A stretch of 64,000 nucleotides of DNA from Cherax quadricarinatus (GCF_038502225.1 NC_091293.1:1174692-1238691), one strand, 5' to 3'; shown: positions 30,341 to 45,506, counted from the first letter of the stretch. The notes: generated from the sequence alone by a model not told the origin. Numbers and translations: made by a program.

Positions 30341-31480
30341 GAGAGGGAGAGGGATTGGTAGATTTAGTTTTATTGGACTGTAAGAAGGTTCTCGGCATAT
30401 TACCACACAAGGAACTTGTACAAAAGCTATAGGAGCAGGTAAGAAAAACACTGCAGTAGATCAAGGAATACTTGACATGAAAAAAACAACGAGTGTCGGT
30501 ACGTGACAAGATGTTGGAGTGGGCACATGTATGGAGTGGGATTCCACAAGTGTCACTTCTAGAACCGGTGCTTTTTTTTTTTTTTGTTTGTGAATGGCAT
30601 GATAGAATCAGAGGTGTCCCAGTTCCCTGACGACATGAAACTAATGAGAATACAAGCGGACGAGGATCAGGAAAGGCTACAAATGGATCTGGACTGGCTG
30701 CAAGCCTAGTCCGACAAATGACTCTCGGAGTAACTCTGCCAAGTGCTATGTTATGAAGCTCAAGGAAGGAGAAAGAGGACTGCAGACGAATTACAGGATC
30801 ATCGGCCAAAGGCTGCAAACCTCACTTAAGGAAAAGGATTTTCGGGTAAGCATCATACCTAGCAGATCCCCTAAGGTTTACATCAACCATATAACTGATG
30901 CAGCATGTGGGCGTCTGGTTAATCTAAGAACAGCATTGCGACATCTAAGTAAAGAGACATTCACGGTACTTTACACCGTATATATCAGACCCATATCGGA
31001 GTATGCATCACCAATATGGAGCCCACACCTGGTCAAATACGTCAAGAAATTAGAGAAAGTGCAAAAGTTTGCAACAAGACTAGTTCCGGAGCTAAGGGGT
31101 ATGTACTATGTAGAGAGGTTAATGGAACTTAACCTGATGACACTAGAGGACAGGAGGGATAGTAAGGAGGACATGATAACGACGAATAAAATACTGAGAG
31201 GAACTGACAAGGTGAACAGGGCCAGAATGTTTCAGAGATGTGATACAGAAACAAGAGGACGCCACTGTAAGTTGAAAATTCAGAGGAGTCATAGGGATGT
31301 TAGGAAGTATTTCTTCACCTTAGAGTTGAATAATCAGGAGAGTAAAGTAGTAGAGGTAGGCTCCTACGTAGCTTTAAGAAGGCTCTTAGAGCAGGGAGAG
31401 AGTGGACCTAGTACTGACCAGCGAAGAGGGGGGGACAGGAGCTGTGAATCAACTTCTACAACAGGTGAATTCAATTAGGT

Positions 31481-31483
<3 letters not shown>
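30341..31483 (+). pseudogene. LINE-A copy, decayed, RT to 3' end
   Basis: Relics of RT (LVLLDCKKVLGI-like, VFVNGMIE, FPDDMKLMRIQADEDQERLQ with FADD changed to FPDD) followed by a 241-codon frame 30753-31478 with LKEKDFRVSI..YIRPISEYASPIWSPHLVKYVKKLEKVQKFATRLVPELRG. The 3' UTR ends CAATTAGGTAAGTAC and runs into (AC)n. Many substitutions relative to the 22-kb copy; an old copy. Confidence 0.85.
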
Positions 31484-31578
<95 letters not shown>

Positions 31579-31584
31579 ACACAT

Positions 31585-31616
<32 letters not shown>

Positions 31617-31655
31617 ACGCACACGCACACATAAACACACACACACACATGCGGG

Positions 31656-31700
<45 letters not shown>
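31484..31700. repeat. (AC)n microsatellite joining two LINE-A copies
   Basis: 217 bp, mostly AC with CG and AT interruptions; starts in the GTAC tail of one LINE-A and ends where the next begins. Confidence 0.97.
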
Positions 31701-35136
<3,436 letters not shown>

Positions 35137-36234
35137 TTACGGATGTTACGATTGCGGTAACTAGTGAAATGGTCCTCAGGTAAAGGCATATAAAGAGGAA
35201 CTTAGCATACCTTTGGCTAATCTTTTTAACATTTCACTACAAACTGGCATTGTGCCTGATAAGTGGAAAATGGCAAATGTAATACCTATTTACAAGGCAG
35301 GTGACAGGTCCCTGGCTTCGAACTATAGACCAATAAGCCTTACCTCCACAGTAGGAAAATTTATAGAATCAATAACTGCCGAAGCAATTCGTAGCCATCT
35401 TGATAGGCACACATTGATTAATGAATCTCAACAGGGTTTTACAAAGGGGAGTTCCTGTCTTACGAATTTACTAACTTTTTTCACTAAGGTGTTTTAGGAG
35501 GTAGATCATGGTAATGAATATGATATTGTGTATATGGACTTCAGTAAGGCTTTGGATAGAGTTCCACACCAGAGGCTACTGAGGAAACTTAAGGCACACG
35601 GAATAGGAGGAGGAATTTTTTCCTGGATAGAGGCATGGCTGACAAATAGGCAGCAGTGAGTTTGCATAAATGGGGAGAAATCAGAATGGGGGCACGTCAC
35701 AAGCGGTGTTCCTCAGCGGTCAGTGTTGGGCCCGTTGTTGTTCACAGTTTACATAAATGACATAAATAGCGACATAAGCAAATTTGCTGATGACACCAAA
35801 ATAGGCCGTCCAATTCATTCTAATGATGACACTAGAGCACTCCAGGATGATTTGAATAGACTGATGCAATGGTCGGAGAAGTGGCAGATGCAGTTTAATA
35901 TTGACAAATGCAAAGTTCTAAATGTTAGACAGTTAAATAACCATGCCACATATAAACTAAATAATGTAGATCTTAACACTACTGACTGCGAGAAGGATTT
36001 AGGAGTTCTGGTTAGCAGTAATTTAAAACCAAGACAACAGTGCATTAGTGTTCACAATAAAGCTAACAGATTTCTTGGCTTCATATCTAGAAGTATAAAT
36101 AATAGAAGTCCTCAGGTTGTTCTTCAACTCTATATATCCTTGGTTAGGCCTCATTTAGACTATGCTGCTCAGTTCTGGTCACCGTATTACAGAATGGATA
36201 TAAATGCTCTGGAAAACGTACAGAGGAGGATGAC
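35137..36234 (+). pseudogene. CR1-like RT copy, decayed, truncated by gypsy element
   Basis: TIAVTSEMVL.., IPLANLFNISLQTGIVPDKWKMANVIPIYKAGDRSL, QQGFTKGSSCLTNLLTFF, YMDFSKALDRVPHQRLL, TSGVPQRSVLGPLLFTVYINDI, KFADDTKIGR, EKDLGVLVSSNLKPRQQC, LVRPHLDYAAQFWSPYYRMD, ending at NVQRRMT where TGTTATGC of the LTR begins. Two stop codons and one indel. Related to but distinct from the copy at 25656-30000. Confidence 0.85.
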
Positions 36235-37084
36235 TGTTATGCAGGGTTCTGCATGACATCGTAATGTATATATAGTGGAGAAGTGTGCCATAATAGAATG
36301 AATATTATAGTTGTAAAGAATAATTTTATAATTGATAATGTGCATTTGGAGGTACTGTAAAGTACTCTAACTGTAATTATAAAGAAATTCTGTTAATGAT
36401 TTATTTTCCAAGGATGTTTGGGTACGCGGAGTAAGCGTGGTTTGGGGGAGTCACGTGACGTTAGCATGGTGTGTAGAGGCTGGCGTCGGAGATGCTGTGT
36501 ATTTAAGATAAGTTTGTAATTGTGCACTCATTTTGTTTATCCAGCTCAAGCCATAGGCTCTCATATGGCTTACCTGTATGTTCACCCAGGCTCTGACATG
36601 GTCAGGGTGCTGTGGGAGGAGGAAGGAAATACGAAATGAAGTTGGGAGTGGAGTAGTGGGCCTGGTGCTGACGAGGCATAGTTTATCTGGAGTTTATCTG
36701 GAGAGAGTTCCGGGGGTCAACGCCCCCGCGGCCCGGTCTGTGACCAGGCCTCCTTAGGTCAGTGTCCCAGGATGCGACCCACACCAGTCGACTAACACCC
36801 AGGTACCCATTTTACTGATGGGGAACATAGACAACAGGTGGAAAGAAACACGTCCAATGTTTCTACTCTGGCTGGGAATCGAACCCAGGCCCTCACCGTG
36901 TGAAGCGAGAGCGTTAACCACCAGGCTGGACCTCAAGCCAGCTGTTGCTTGTGTACCCTCATTTGGGCGTTTAGGATTAAGGTTTTTCTGTTATGTTATG
37001 TTATGGTGACTAAATAGATATATTTTCCTAATTGGGATTTTTGCCTAACCCTCTGTTACCCAACCCCTTTAAGTACACATACCA
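36235..37084 (+). repeat. 5' LTR of gypsy copy 2, 3'-deleted, with SINE insertion
   Basis: Starts TGTTATGCAGGG. After ACACATACCAGTTTAG it jumps into leader sequence GGTGTTATTAATACTTC, so the LTR end hairpin, the LTR terminus and the primer-binding site are deleted. A SINE occupies ~36682-36925. Confidence 0.85.
36682..36925 (-). mobile_element. tRNA-derived SINE inside the LTR
   Basis: Minus strand starts near GGTGGTTAACGCTCTCGC (A-box-like) and has GGGTTCGATTCCC (perfect pol III B box) about 40 bp later, then a non-tRNA body and a tail with CTCCAGATAAACTCCAGATA repeats. The arrangement is that of a tRNA-derived SINE. The sequence is absent from the equivalent place in the 3' LTR. I see no clear target duplication. 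Confidence 0.75.
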
Positions 37085-37393
37085 GTTTAGGGTGTTATTA
37101 ATACTTCATATTTTGTGCATAATTTACCCTTGCAGGTACAATCTTGCTGATTTTTAGTTGGTTTTGCTCACCTAAATTTCTGGGAATAATTTACCTTTGC
37201 AGGTGCAGTAGCTCTTATTTTTTTTTCTGCCAGGGTTTTCTTTTTGTGTGAAATCCTGTTTAATTTGAGGGAGTCACATGACAACTCCTTGTGAATATAC
37301 TACTTCAGTATATGTACCTTGCTGTGTGCTTTATTATTTTATATCAGTAAGTTCTGTGGCTGGTAGTAAGATTTGGTGCAATTATTTCCCAAA

Positions 37394-39520
37394 ATGGCTG
37401 ACACTGGTGAAAATTCTGAGGATGACATGCATTTGGAAGGTGACATTGAATCAAATCCCCATGATAGGGACCTGGATAAGGAAGCAGTAATTTTACAAAT
37501 GAAATTAGCCCTAGTTGCAGAAGAAAAGGAATGGTTAAGGATTGAGCGCACAAAGATCCAGGAACAGAGAGCCTTAGAGGAGCTTAGGGCTCAAGAAAGA
37601 GTTAAAGAGAGGCAGCTTGCTTCTCACCCAGACACAGACACGAGGGTAGATGTTTTTCATTTGGATAAAGCCATAAAATTTGTGCCCAAATTCCTAGAGA
37701 AAGACCCAGACCAGTTTTTTCTGCTATTTGAAAGTGCGGCCAAATCCCAAGTTAGGCCGGAAAAGGAATGGGCGACATTAGCAAGAACCCAATTAGTTGG
37801 TAAAGGGTTACAGGCTATTAGTTCTTTACAAGGATCTGCCTTTTCTGATTATCATAAGCTAAAAGAGGTAGTTTTACTGGCTTATCAAATGTTGCCGGAA
37901 AGGTACCGGCAGAAATTCAGAGGACTAAAGTTTCTGTCAGGGCAGTCTTTGGTGGAATATGGTAAGGAGAAGATGTCACTTCTAAATAGGTGGTGTCGCT
38001 CAAAGGGGGTGGTAGGCAATTATGAAGGTGTAATTACCTTAATTTTGTTAGAGGATCTTTTGGGAAATGTTCCTTCTGACCTTAAGGCATATCTTGAGGA
38101 GAAGGATCTTGAAGATTTTAAAAATGCTTTAGAGCTGGGTGACAGATTTTTAGCTAACCAAAAATTTGGTAGTAGTTACCACACCCTACATACTAATAAT
38201 GGTAAGTTTTCTCCACCCACCAATAGGAATAAGAAATTTCAGAAGTTTAAGCCACCCATCTATCAGCCTAATAACCACAAGAGTTTTAATAACCCTAATT
38301 TACCAGTACCCACACGAGGAGGTTTTAAGTCAGCTGTCACAGGTCCAGGACTACAAGGAACAGGTGGGACGAGCCCAGTTCCCCAGAACCAAGGGATCCA
38401 ACCTAGGTCAAAAGGGCAGGGGGCCTTTAAACCATATTACTGTACTTATTGTCATAAACAGGGCCATCTGCAGCCGTATTGCGAGAAGAATAGGAATAAG
38501 AAATTTCAGAAGTTTAAGCCACCCATCTATCAGCCTAATAACCACAAGAGTTTTAATAACCCTAATTTACCAGTACCCACACGAGGAGGTTTTAAGTCAG
38601 CTGTCACAGGTCCAGGACTACAAGGAACAGGTGGGACGAGCCCAGTTCACCAGAACCAAGGGATCCAACCTAGGTCAAAAGGGCAGGGGGCCTTTAAACC
38701 ATATTACTGTACTTATTGTCATAAACAGGGCCATCTGCAGCCGTATTGCGAGAAGATGCTTAGAGATCAGGCGCTTGCTGGAGTTTCTCAGGTAGATACA
38801 CCAGGTACCCACATGGTAGCTAATATTGAAGCACCACCTCCGGGTATATCAGGTAACTCAGCAGGTTTGGACCCTCGGATGAAGGTCTTTACAAGCAAGT
38901 CCACCGTGGCCTTACACCAAAATGAAGGTAGGGTAACAGGTGTTATGTCTTTGAGGGACACTGGTAGCACATACACTTTGCTTCGTAGGGGCATACTGCC
39001 AGTGTCGGATGACACATACACTGGGTTGGACGTTTTGCTCAAAGGAATTACAGGATGCCCTGTCAAGACTCCAGTGCACAGGTTATGGGTGGAGTCTGCA
39101 TACCAGTGTGGTTACTTAGTTGTAGGTATCACAGAGGATATACCTTGTGCAGGGGTTGACATACTCTTAGGCAATAATGTCATGGGTTGTCTTGAAAGTG
39201 AGGAACCTCTGGTTTGGAGGGACCCAGCCTCACAGAGTTGGGAGGAAAAAGCTAGGGCTACCTTGCCCGAGTTATTTCCGGTGTGTGCAGCAACCAGGAA
39301 AATGTCAAAAGATAAGAGGGCAGTCTCTCTCTGTGACTCGTTAGATCCTGGGGATGATTTGGGTTTGGGAAATCTATTCCTCGAGCCTAGCCTGCAGTTG
39401 GCTCGGGGTTGTGATGAACCTTCCCAGGCAAGACCCTGTTTGAGTGGGGGTCTTGGAGCTGGTATAGGGGGGAAGGGCGACTCCTACTCGAGAGCAGCTG
39501 ATCGAGGCCCAGGGGTGTGA
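37394..39520 (+). CDS. gag-protease of gypsy copy 2, with duplicated zinc knuckle
   Basis: ATG at 37394 as in the other copies. Same gag as 11184 onward, then a 267-bp in-frame tandem duplication (38224-38490 and 38491-38757) that gives two copies of the proline-rich linker and two zinc knuckles CTYCHKQGHLQPYC. Protease block MSLRDTGSTYTLLRRG keeps the catalytic DTG (near 38955). The frame ends at 39518-39520 because of an indel close to the G run at ~39465-39475; pol continues in another frame from 39480. In copy 1 gag and pol are one frame, so this is probably a mutation. Confidence 0.85.
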   Translation: MADTGENSEDDMHLEGDIESNPHDRDLDKEAVILQMKLALVAEEKEWLRIERTKIQEQRALEELRAQERVKERQLASHPDTDTRVDVFHLDKAIKFVPKFLEKDPDQFFLLFESAAKSQVRPEKEWATLARTQLVGKGLQAISSLQGSAFSDYHKLKEVVLLAYQMLPERYRQKFRGLKFLSGQSLVEYGKEKMSLLNRWCRSKGVVGNYEGVITLILLEDLLGNVPSDLKAYLEEKDLEDFKNALELGDRFLANQKFGSSYHTLHTNNGKFSPPTNRNKKFQKFKPPIYQPNNHKSFNNPNLPVPTRGGFKSAVTGPGLQGTGGTSPVPQNQGIQPRSKGQGAFKPYYCTYCHKQGHLQPYCEKNRNKKFQKFKPPIYQPNNHKSFNNPNLPVPTRGGFKSAVTGPGLQGTGGTSPVHQNQGIQPRSKGQGAFKPYYCTYCHKQGHLQPYCEKMLRDQALAGVSQVDTPGTHMVANIEAPPPGISGNSAGLDPRMKVFTSKSTVALHQNEGRVTGVMSLRDTGSTYTLLRRGILPVSDDTYTGLDVLLKGITGCPVKTPVHRLWVESAYQCGYLVVGITEDIPCAGVDILLGNNVMGCLESEEPLVWRDPASQSWEEKARATLPELFPVCAATRKMSKDKRAVSLCDSLDPGDDLGLGNLFLEPSLQLARGCDEPSQARPCLSGGLGAGIGGKGDSYSRAADRGPGV

Positions 39521-42233
39521 CGACACCCTAAAAGCTATTCGGTCATCTGCTGTTACCGAGGAAGAGGCCTCTCAACTAACTAAATGTTTCTTTTTTGCAG
39601 ACGGTATTTTAATGCGAAAGTCCCTATCGGATGCGACATCTAATGATGGAGCACGGCAGGCACTCTACCAAGTGGTGGTACCGGAACCATTTAGGTATCA
39701 GGTTTTGTGTTTGGCCCACGATGTTCCCATGGGAGGACATTTAGGTGTTAAAAAGACTATGGGCAAGATTTCTAAACATTTTTACTGGCCCCAGGTATGG
39801 GAATCAGTGGGTAAGTATGTAGAATCATGCCCAGTTTGCCAAAGGGTAGGAAAACCTAATCAGGGAATTAAACCTGCCCCTCTTAACCCTATTACAGTAG
39901 CTGGAGAACATTTTAGCAGGCTGGTGGTGGATTGTGTGGGGCCGCTACCCAGGACCAAGATGGGAAACCAGTGCTTACTTACTATTATTTGTTCCTGTAC
40001 CAGTTTTCCGGAGGCCATTCCACTACGTAAGATTACAACACGCATGGTCTTGAGAGCATTGGTGAAATTTTTTACGCAGGTCGGGATCCCTAAGGAAATT
40101 CAAACAGATCAGGGGTCAAATTTTACATCTAAACATTTTTGCATGGTTTTGGGGGAGTTTAATATTAAAATGACGACTTCCACTGCCTATCACCCAGAGA
40201 GTCAAGGGGTTGTGGAGCGGTTTCACCAGTCTCTCAAAACTATGCTGCTGGCTTTTTGTGCCCAGTACCGGAAGGACTGGGATGAGGGTATCCCCCTCCT
40301 TTTATTTGCCGTGCGGGACAGCACTCAGGACTCATTACGCTATAGTCCCTTTGAACTGATCTATGGTCACCAGGTACGGGGACCACTGAAGATTTTGAAG
40401 GATTACTGGCTTGGTGAAGATTGTGAGGCTGCCCCCTCGGAGGATTTTCTCGCTTTCAGAGACCGTTTGGCTCACATGAAGCAACTGGCGGCTGAGAACC
40501 TGCGCATCAGCCAAACCAAGATGAAGAAACAATTTGACCGCAAGGCCGTGCCTCGTACCTTTGAAGTGGGAGAGGAGGTACTAGCATTGGAGCCGGTGCC
40601 TGGTAATGCCTTAAAAGCAAAGTTCAGTGGGCCGTACAAGGTAGTGGAAAAGGTCACAGATCAAAATTACAGAATTCACACACCTGGGTGACGGAAGTCT
40701 GAACGGGTGATACATATAAACAGGCTGAAAAGGTACCACCAAAGAGGTGTGGCATGTGTAAATCTAGTAGGTGACCCAGGGGTGAACACTGATGCACAGG
40801 GGGCCACAGATGTACACCTTAGTAACAGGGCATTGTTAAAAGATCCTTCACAATGTATGTTAGGTCTTAGTAAGGAAAGGGTTGCTGAGATGGTTCAGCT
40901 TCTCTGGAATTTTGAGGATTTGTTTGGGGATATCCCTCGTGTAAGCAAGCTAAAGCCCCATGATATAGATGTAAGGGAAGCTGAACCAATTCGGCAGGTC
41001 CCTTAGAGAATGAACCCACAAAAGAGAAAAAGTATGGAGAAGGAGGTGAAATTTTTACTTGACAATGATTTAATAATACCAAGCGAGAGTGAGTGGGCAT
41101 CCCCCTGTCTGATGGTTCCCAAACCAGATGGCACCATGAGGATGTGCACTGACTACCGTAAGGTTAATTTAATAACTAAGGCCGATTGTTTTCCTCTTCC
41201 CAGAATGGATAATGTCATTGATGCAGTGGGGGGAGCTAAATATGTAAGTACGTTAGACCTGTTGAAGGGTTATTACCAGATACCTTTAACCCCACATGCC
41301 AGTGACATCTCTGCTTTTGTAGCGCCAGATGGGCTTTTTCAGTACAAAGTTCTCCCCTTTGGGCTTCGTAATGCACCCTCCTGTTTTCAATGCAGAATGC
41401 AGGAAGTTATACGTGGCCTAAAGGGCGTTAGGTGTTATGTTGATGACCTGGTTATTTTTAGCGACTCTTGGTCAGAGCATGTAAGGCAGCTTAGAGAGCT
41501 TTTCTCTAGGCTCGCTGGTGCTCAGCTCACAGTTAATTTGGCAAAGAGTGTTTTCGGGCAAGCCCAGGTAACTTTTCTAGGACATGTTATTGGCCAGGGG
41601 AAGGTGGCCCCAGTGAATGCCAAGGTGGAGGCTATAGACATTTATCCTGTACCAAAGACCCGGAAGGAGGTTATGCGTTTTGTGGGCATGGTAACATTTT
41701 ATAGGAAGTTCTGTCCAAATTTGTCAAAGGTGATCTCTCCACTCACTGACCTGACTAGCCCCAAGTGTACATTTGTGTGGGATATGAAGTGTCAGAGGGC
41801 ATTTGAACATGTAAAAGCTTTGCTTACAAGTGCTCCTGTGCTGGCTAGTCCTAATTTCACATTGCCATTTTCTCTACAAGTAGATGTCAGTGATACTGGT
41901 GTTGGGGCTGTACTACTGCAAGAAGTAGAGGGACAATTGTTGCAAGTCAGCTACTTTTCGACAAAACTGAAGAAACACCAGCAGCACTATGCCACCATAG
42001 AAAAGGAGGCTCTTGCTTTAGTGTTGGCAGTGCAACATTTTGAGGTGTATATATCATCATCAGTTCATCCTATAACTGTGTATAGTGACCATAATCCTTT
42101 TCGTTTCCTTCACTTAATGAGGAACCACAATCAGAGACTTACGAGGTAGGCCTTGTTTCTCCATCTTAATCTTGTGATTCATTATGTGAAGGGAGCGGAG
42201 AATGTGGTTGCTGATGCCTTGTCTCGTGTTTAA
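39480..42233 (+). pseudogene. Integrase then RT-RNase H of gypsy copy 2 (three stops)
   Basis: One frame of ~917 codons interrupted by TGA 40689, TAG 41004 and TAG 42147. Integrase: HHCC zinc domain (H..GGHLGVKKT..SCPVCQ), core D in VVDCVGPLPR, D in QTDQGSNF (~40107), E in GVVERFHQSL (~40213), and a GPY/F-like end FSGPYKVVEKVTDQNYRI. RT follows: VPKPDGTMRMCTDYRKVN, STLDLLKGYYQIPL, LPFGLRNAPSCF, CYVDDLVIF (catalytic, 41436-41447), FLGHVIGQG. RNase H: QVDVSDTGVGAVLLQ, EKEALALVLAVQHFE, YSDHNPFRF, ENVVADALSRV. INT before RT is opposite to standard Ty3/gypsy and matches Gmr1-type elements. Confidence 0.92.
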
Positions 42234-43424
42234 AGTGCACAATGTAGTGTTTAGATCACTTATCTATTCTTATTTTGCAGTGGTTTGCAGTAGACGAGTA
42301 GATGGAACCCTGGACCACCCAAAGGAGAAGGGCAGGTTGAGCTGGAGCTGGAGGTATCAGGATTCCCTAGTGTGTGTGTGTATTTAGGGGGGTAGTCACA
42401 TCAAAAGCCATGCCTAGGTAAGGTATGCTACGTTTTTTAGGTGTTGGCTGGAATGCCTCGCCTCTGTTTTATGTTGGTATAGGGACTGTTGGACCTAACG
42501 TTTTAGTGAATGTGGGGCTGGCGGTGATGCCCTCCACTGTTTGGGTCATGTCTTTTGATCCGAAGTGTTTTGGTTCTCCAGGACTCTTTTTCAATTTTTC
42601 CTTTTTGGATCACCGCTGGGGTGACTCCAGGGTCCTTGGAATGACATGTAGGTGTCGGCCTGGGAGGTCCACCTTTTGGGGGTCTTCAGTGATGACTCCA
42701 GGGTTTTACGGCCACAGTCCCACCAACAAGATTTATGTGCCTATCCACCCGTTGTTTTTGGGGGCCTGATATTTTCCCCTCTCCTGTGCTCTCCTGATTC
42801 TCGCAGAGGTGTGTCATGGGGAACCAGTTTTGTTTACTAAAGATTGCTGTGAGATGGGAGTGATAATGTGATGTTGTTTTCTCAGTAGAATTTAACATGT
42901 AACATCTTTGAACTCCTGGAAAATGTACTTACTGTTTAAAAGTTTTTTTGGTGGCACCTACAGTTTGGCCCACCTTGCAACATACTGAACTTTGGTGTTA
43001 CTTCATAAAACGGCATTCCTCAGGGGCACTTTTGTACAAAGTTAACTTGCTCGTTTATTAGTTTGCTTGATGTAATTTAGGTAAAATGCATCAACGCCAG
43101 AGCCTGACCAGCGCTGTGTTGTAATGGTGCCTTTTCCTAAAACAGCTGTCTAAGAGTGTGTCTGTGAGCTCGTTGGTCATAGAACTTGATCACTTTTATG
43201 TTCGGCGATTTTCATATGTCTGCAATCTAGTACCTCAGTTTGTTAATATTGCATATTTGTAGTACCAAAAGACCGTGATTGTATGGTGGTCATTTCCCAG
43301 TTATCATTTTGCCCGTTGCCTCAGACTTTAATGTGGGGCTTATTTTCTTTTTTTTTTCTTTTTGCCTAGCGGTGTCCGTAGGGACCCCGCTAGCAGAGTG
43401 AGACCTATGGTCTGGGGGTGGGGG
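42234..43424 (+). other. Gypsy copy 2 3' region and polypurine tract
   Basis: Co-linear with 14763-15961 of copy 1. Contains the 114-codon ORF (separate entry) and ends with GGGGGTGGGGG at 43414-43424. Confidence 0.7.
42425..42769 (+). CDS. Hypothetical 114-aa ORF downstream of pol (copy 2)
   Basis: Same start, length and end as 14952-15296 of copy 1 (MLRFLGVGWNASPLF...PIHPLFLGA). Differences are mostly amino-acid changing. Function unknown; may be non-coding. Confidence 0.35.
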   Translation: MLRFLGVGWNASPLFYVGIGTVGPNVLVNVGLAVMPSTVWVMSFDPKCFGSPGLFFNFSFLDHRWGDSRVLGMTCRCRPGRSTFWGSSVMTPGFYGHSPTNKIYVPIHPLFLGA

Positions 43425-44166
43425 TGTTATGCAGGGTTCTGCATGACATCGTAATGTACATATAGTGGAGAAGTGTGTCATAATAGTATGAATATTATAG
43501 TTGTAAAGAATAATTTTATAATTGATAATGTGCATTTGGGGGTACTGTAAAGTACTCTAACTGTAATTATAAAGAAATTCTGTTAATGATTTATTTTCCA
43601 AGGATGTTTGGGTACGCGGAGTAAGTGTGGTTTGGGGGAGTCACGTGACGTTAGCATGGTGTGTAGAGGCTGGCGTCGGAGATGCTGTGTATTTAAGATA
43701 AGTTTGTAGTTGTGCACTCATTTTGTTGATCTAACTCAAGCCATAGGCTCTCACATGGCTTACCTGTATGTTCACCCAGGCTCTGACATGGTCAGGGTGC
43801 TGTGGGAGGAGTGAGGAAATAAGAAATGAGGTTGGAAGTGGAGTAGAGTGGGCCTGGCGCTGACTAGGCATAGTGGTTATGGTGGCTGGACCTCAAGCCA
43901 GCTGTTGCTTGTGTACCCTCATTTGGGCGTTTAGGATTAAGGTTTTTCTGTTATGTTATGGTGACTAAATAGATATATTTTCCTAATTGGGATTTTTGCC
44001 TAATCCTCTTGTTACCCAACCCTTTTAAGTACACATACCAGTTTAGCGCTTTCTGTTTTGTCTGGGATAGCCCTGGGTGGCAGGTTTGGGCTAGTATGTG
44101 TGTAACTTTTACCTTTGCCCTTAGATCAGGCTCAAGCCCCCAGCTATCCCACATTTTTGCATAACA
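43425..44166 (+). repeat. 3' LTR of gypsy copy 2
   Basis: 742 bp, TGTTATGCA...TGCATAACA, perfect 9-bp inverted ends. More diverged from its 5' partner than the copy 1 pair, so an older insertion. Confidence 0.92.
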
Positions 44167-44629
44167 GCATGGAACTGAAAAATATAAAACCTGAGCCACT
44201 GCATGTGAAGTGGCCGTCTATATGAATGCGTCGCCGTGGATTGACCTAACTGAATTGGATATTTCGCGCCCTATATTGCCAGGGGATTATATACTGGCTT
44301 TTATGATATCAAGCCCAGATAGGTTATGCAAGAGGCGGGCCATTCCTGCCAGAGAATAGAAAAAATATACCCTCTTCCTTTATTGCTTTTCGATTTTATT
44401 TCTGTTTTTTTCTCCCCCCCCCGTCCTTCCTTTCTCTTTGGAATATTCCGTTAAATACCTTTGTATTTTATAATTCTGTTTTTTTTAACTAATCAGGATA
44501 TGGGAATTTAAAATGAAAGAAAATATTTAGTAAATAAACTTGTTTTCTTGATGTAAGGAGAAAGAATGATGATGATGATGATGATGATTATGATGATAAT
44601 GATGATTATAATAAAAATAAGAATAAGAA

Positions 44630-44693
<64 letters not shown>

Positions 44694-45496
44694 CCTTTCT
44701 CATTACTGTTATCAACATCTTCATTATTTATGTTTTCTGAAAGATTTAATCATATTTACAGGTATACATATCTTATTGAATATACACAGTGAGTTACACA
44801 CCTTCTCATGTATATCCAAACACCTTTCGGTGTGTATACCGTCGTGTGGAAATACGGCAGCCGGCAACTACACGAAGACAGCGGCTCATCAAAGCCTCTT
44901 GAAAAGTTTGTACAGTTCTATGCGCAACAAGAAAAGCGCGAAGGAAAAAATATATATATTAAAAACCCAGCTTGTTTCAATAGATGAAAAAAAAAATCTT
45001 TGTCTCCCGTCTGCATGTCTCTGTTAACTCCCTGACTCTGAGTCAGTGGGATAAATATTGCATCAAGGACAAATAGGTAACAATAGGTCTCCCGGAGGTG
45101 TGGAATGGGTGGACGGGAGGGAGGGTTAATGGGGAAGGGGGGCGGAGGTGGAGAGAGGGGGTGTTGGATCTGGAAGGTGATCTCAGTTGAAGCTAGTTGT
45201 AAGGGGCGAAAGAGTAAACAGTGACGTGTTTGCGAGAGAATTTGATCCTTTACGATGTCTCCCACACGTCAGTTTGGTTTTATTTTTGTGACGCTGATCA
45301 GAATAGTCAAAACAAAAGGGGGTTTTGTGTGTGTGTGTGTGTGTGACCATGGCAGTTATCTCGTGTCTTGTTTAACAGGAAAATTAGCCTGACTGTCTTC
45401 TTCATCTGAATTGTAATCCTGACACTTACAGTTCAAAATAGATAGCATATAATCCGAGAGGAAATTTGTACCTTAGGGAATTTGGCATCTTTCCCT

Positions 45497-45506
<10 letters not shown>
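44167..45506. other. Unassigned DNA with trinucleotide microsatellites
   Basis: Contains (GAT)n at ~44566-44605 and (ATT)n at ~44630-44692, plus a short GT run at ~45328-45344. No gene or known element recognised. Confidence 0.5.

Larger units (their letters stand above)
36235..44166 (+). mobile_element. Ty3/gypsy element, Gmr1-like family (copy 2), older
   Basis: 5' LTR 36235-~37084 (contains a SINE and lacks its last ~120 bp, the primer-binding site and most of the leader), gag-PR 37394-39520, INT-RT-RNase H 39480-42233, 3' ORF, polypurine tract 43414-43424, 3' LTR 43425-44166. The flanking five bases differ (ATGAC on the left, GCATG on the right), so no target duplication. Domain order places integrase before RT. 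Confidence 0.92.

Noticed and set aside
36869..36925. Genuine tRNA gene on the minus strand (B box present)
   Set aside because: No complete cloverleaf or 3' acceptor stem follows the B box; the sequence continues as a SINE body with a repeat tail.
39465..39520. Programmed ribosomal frameshift between gag-PR and pol
   Set aside because: Copy 1 is a single frame through the same junction, so an indel in a G run is simpler; not excluded.
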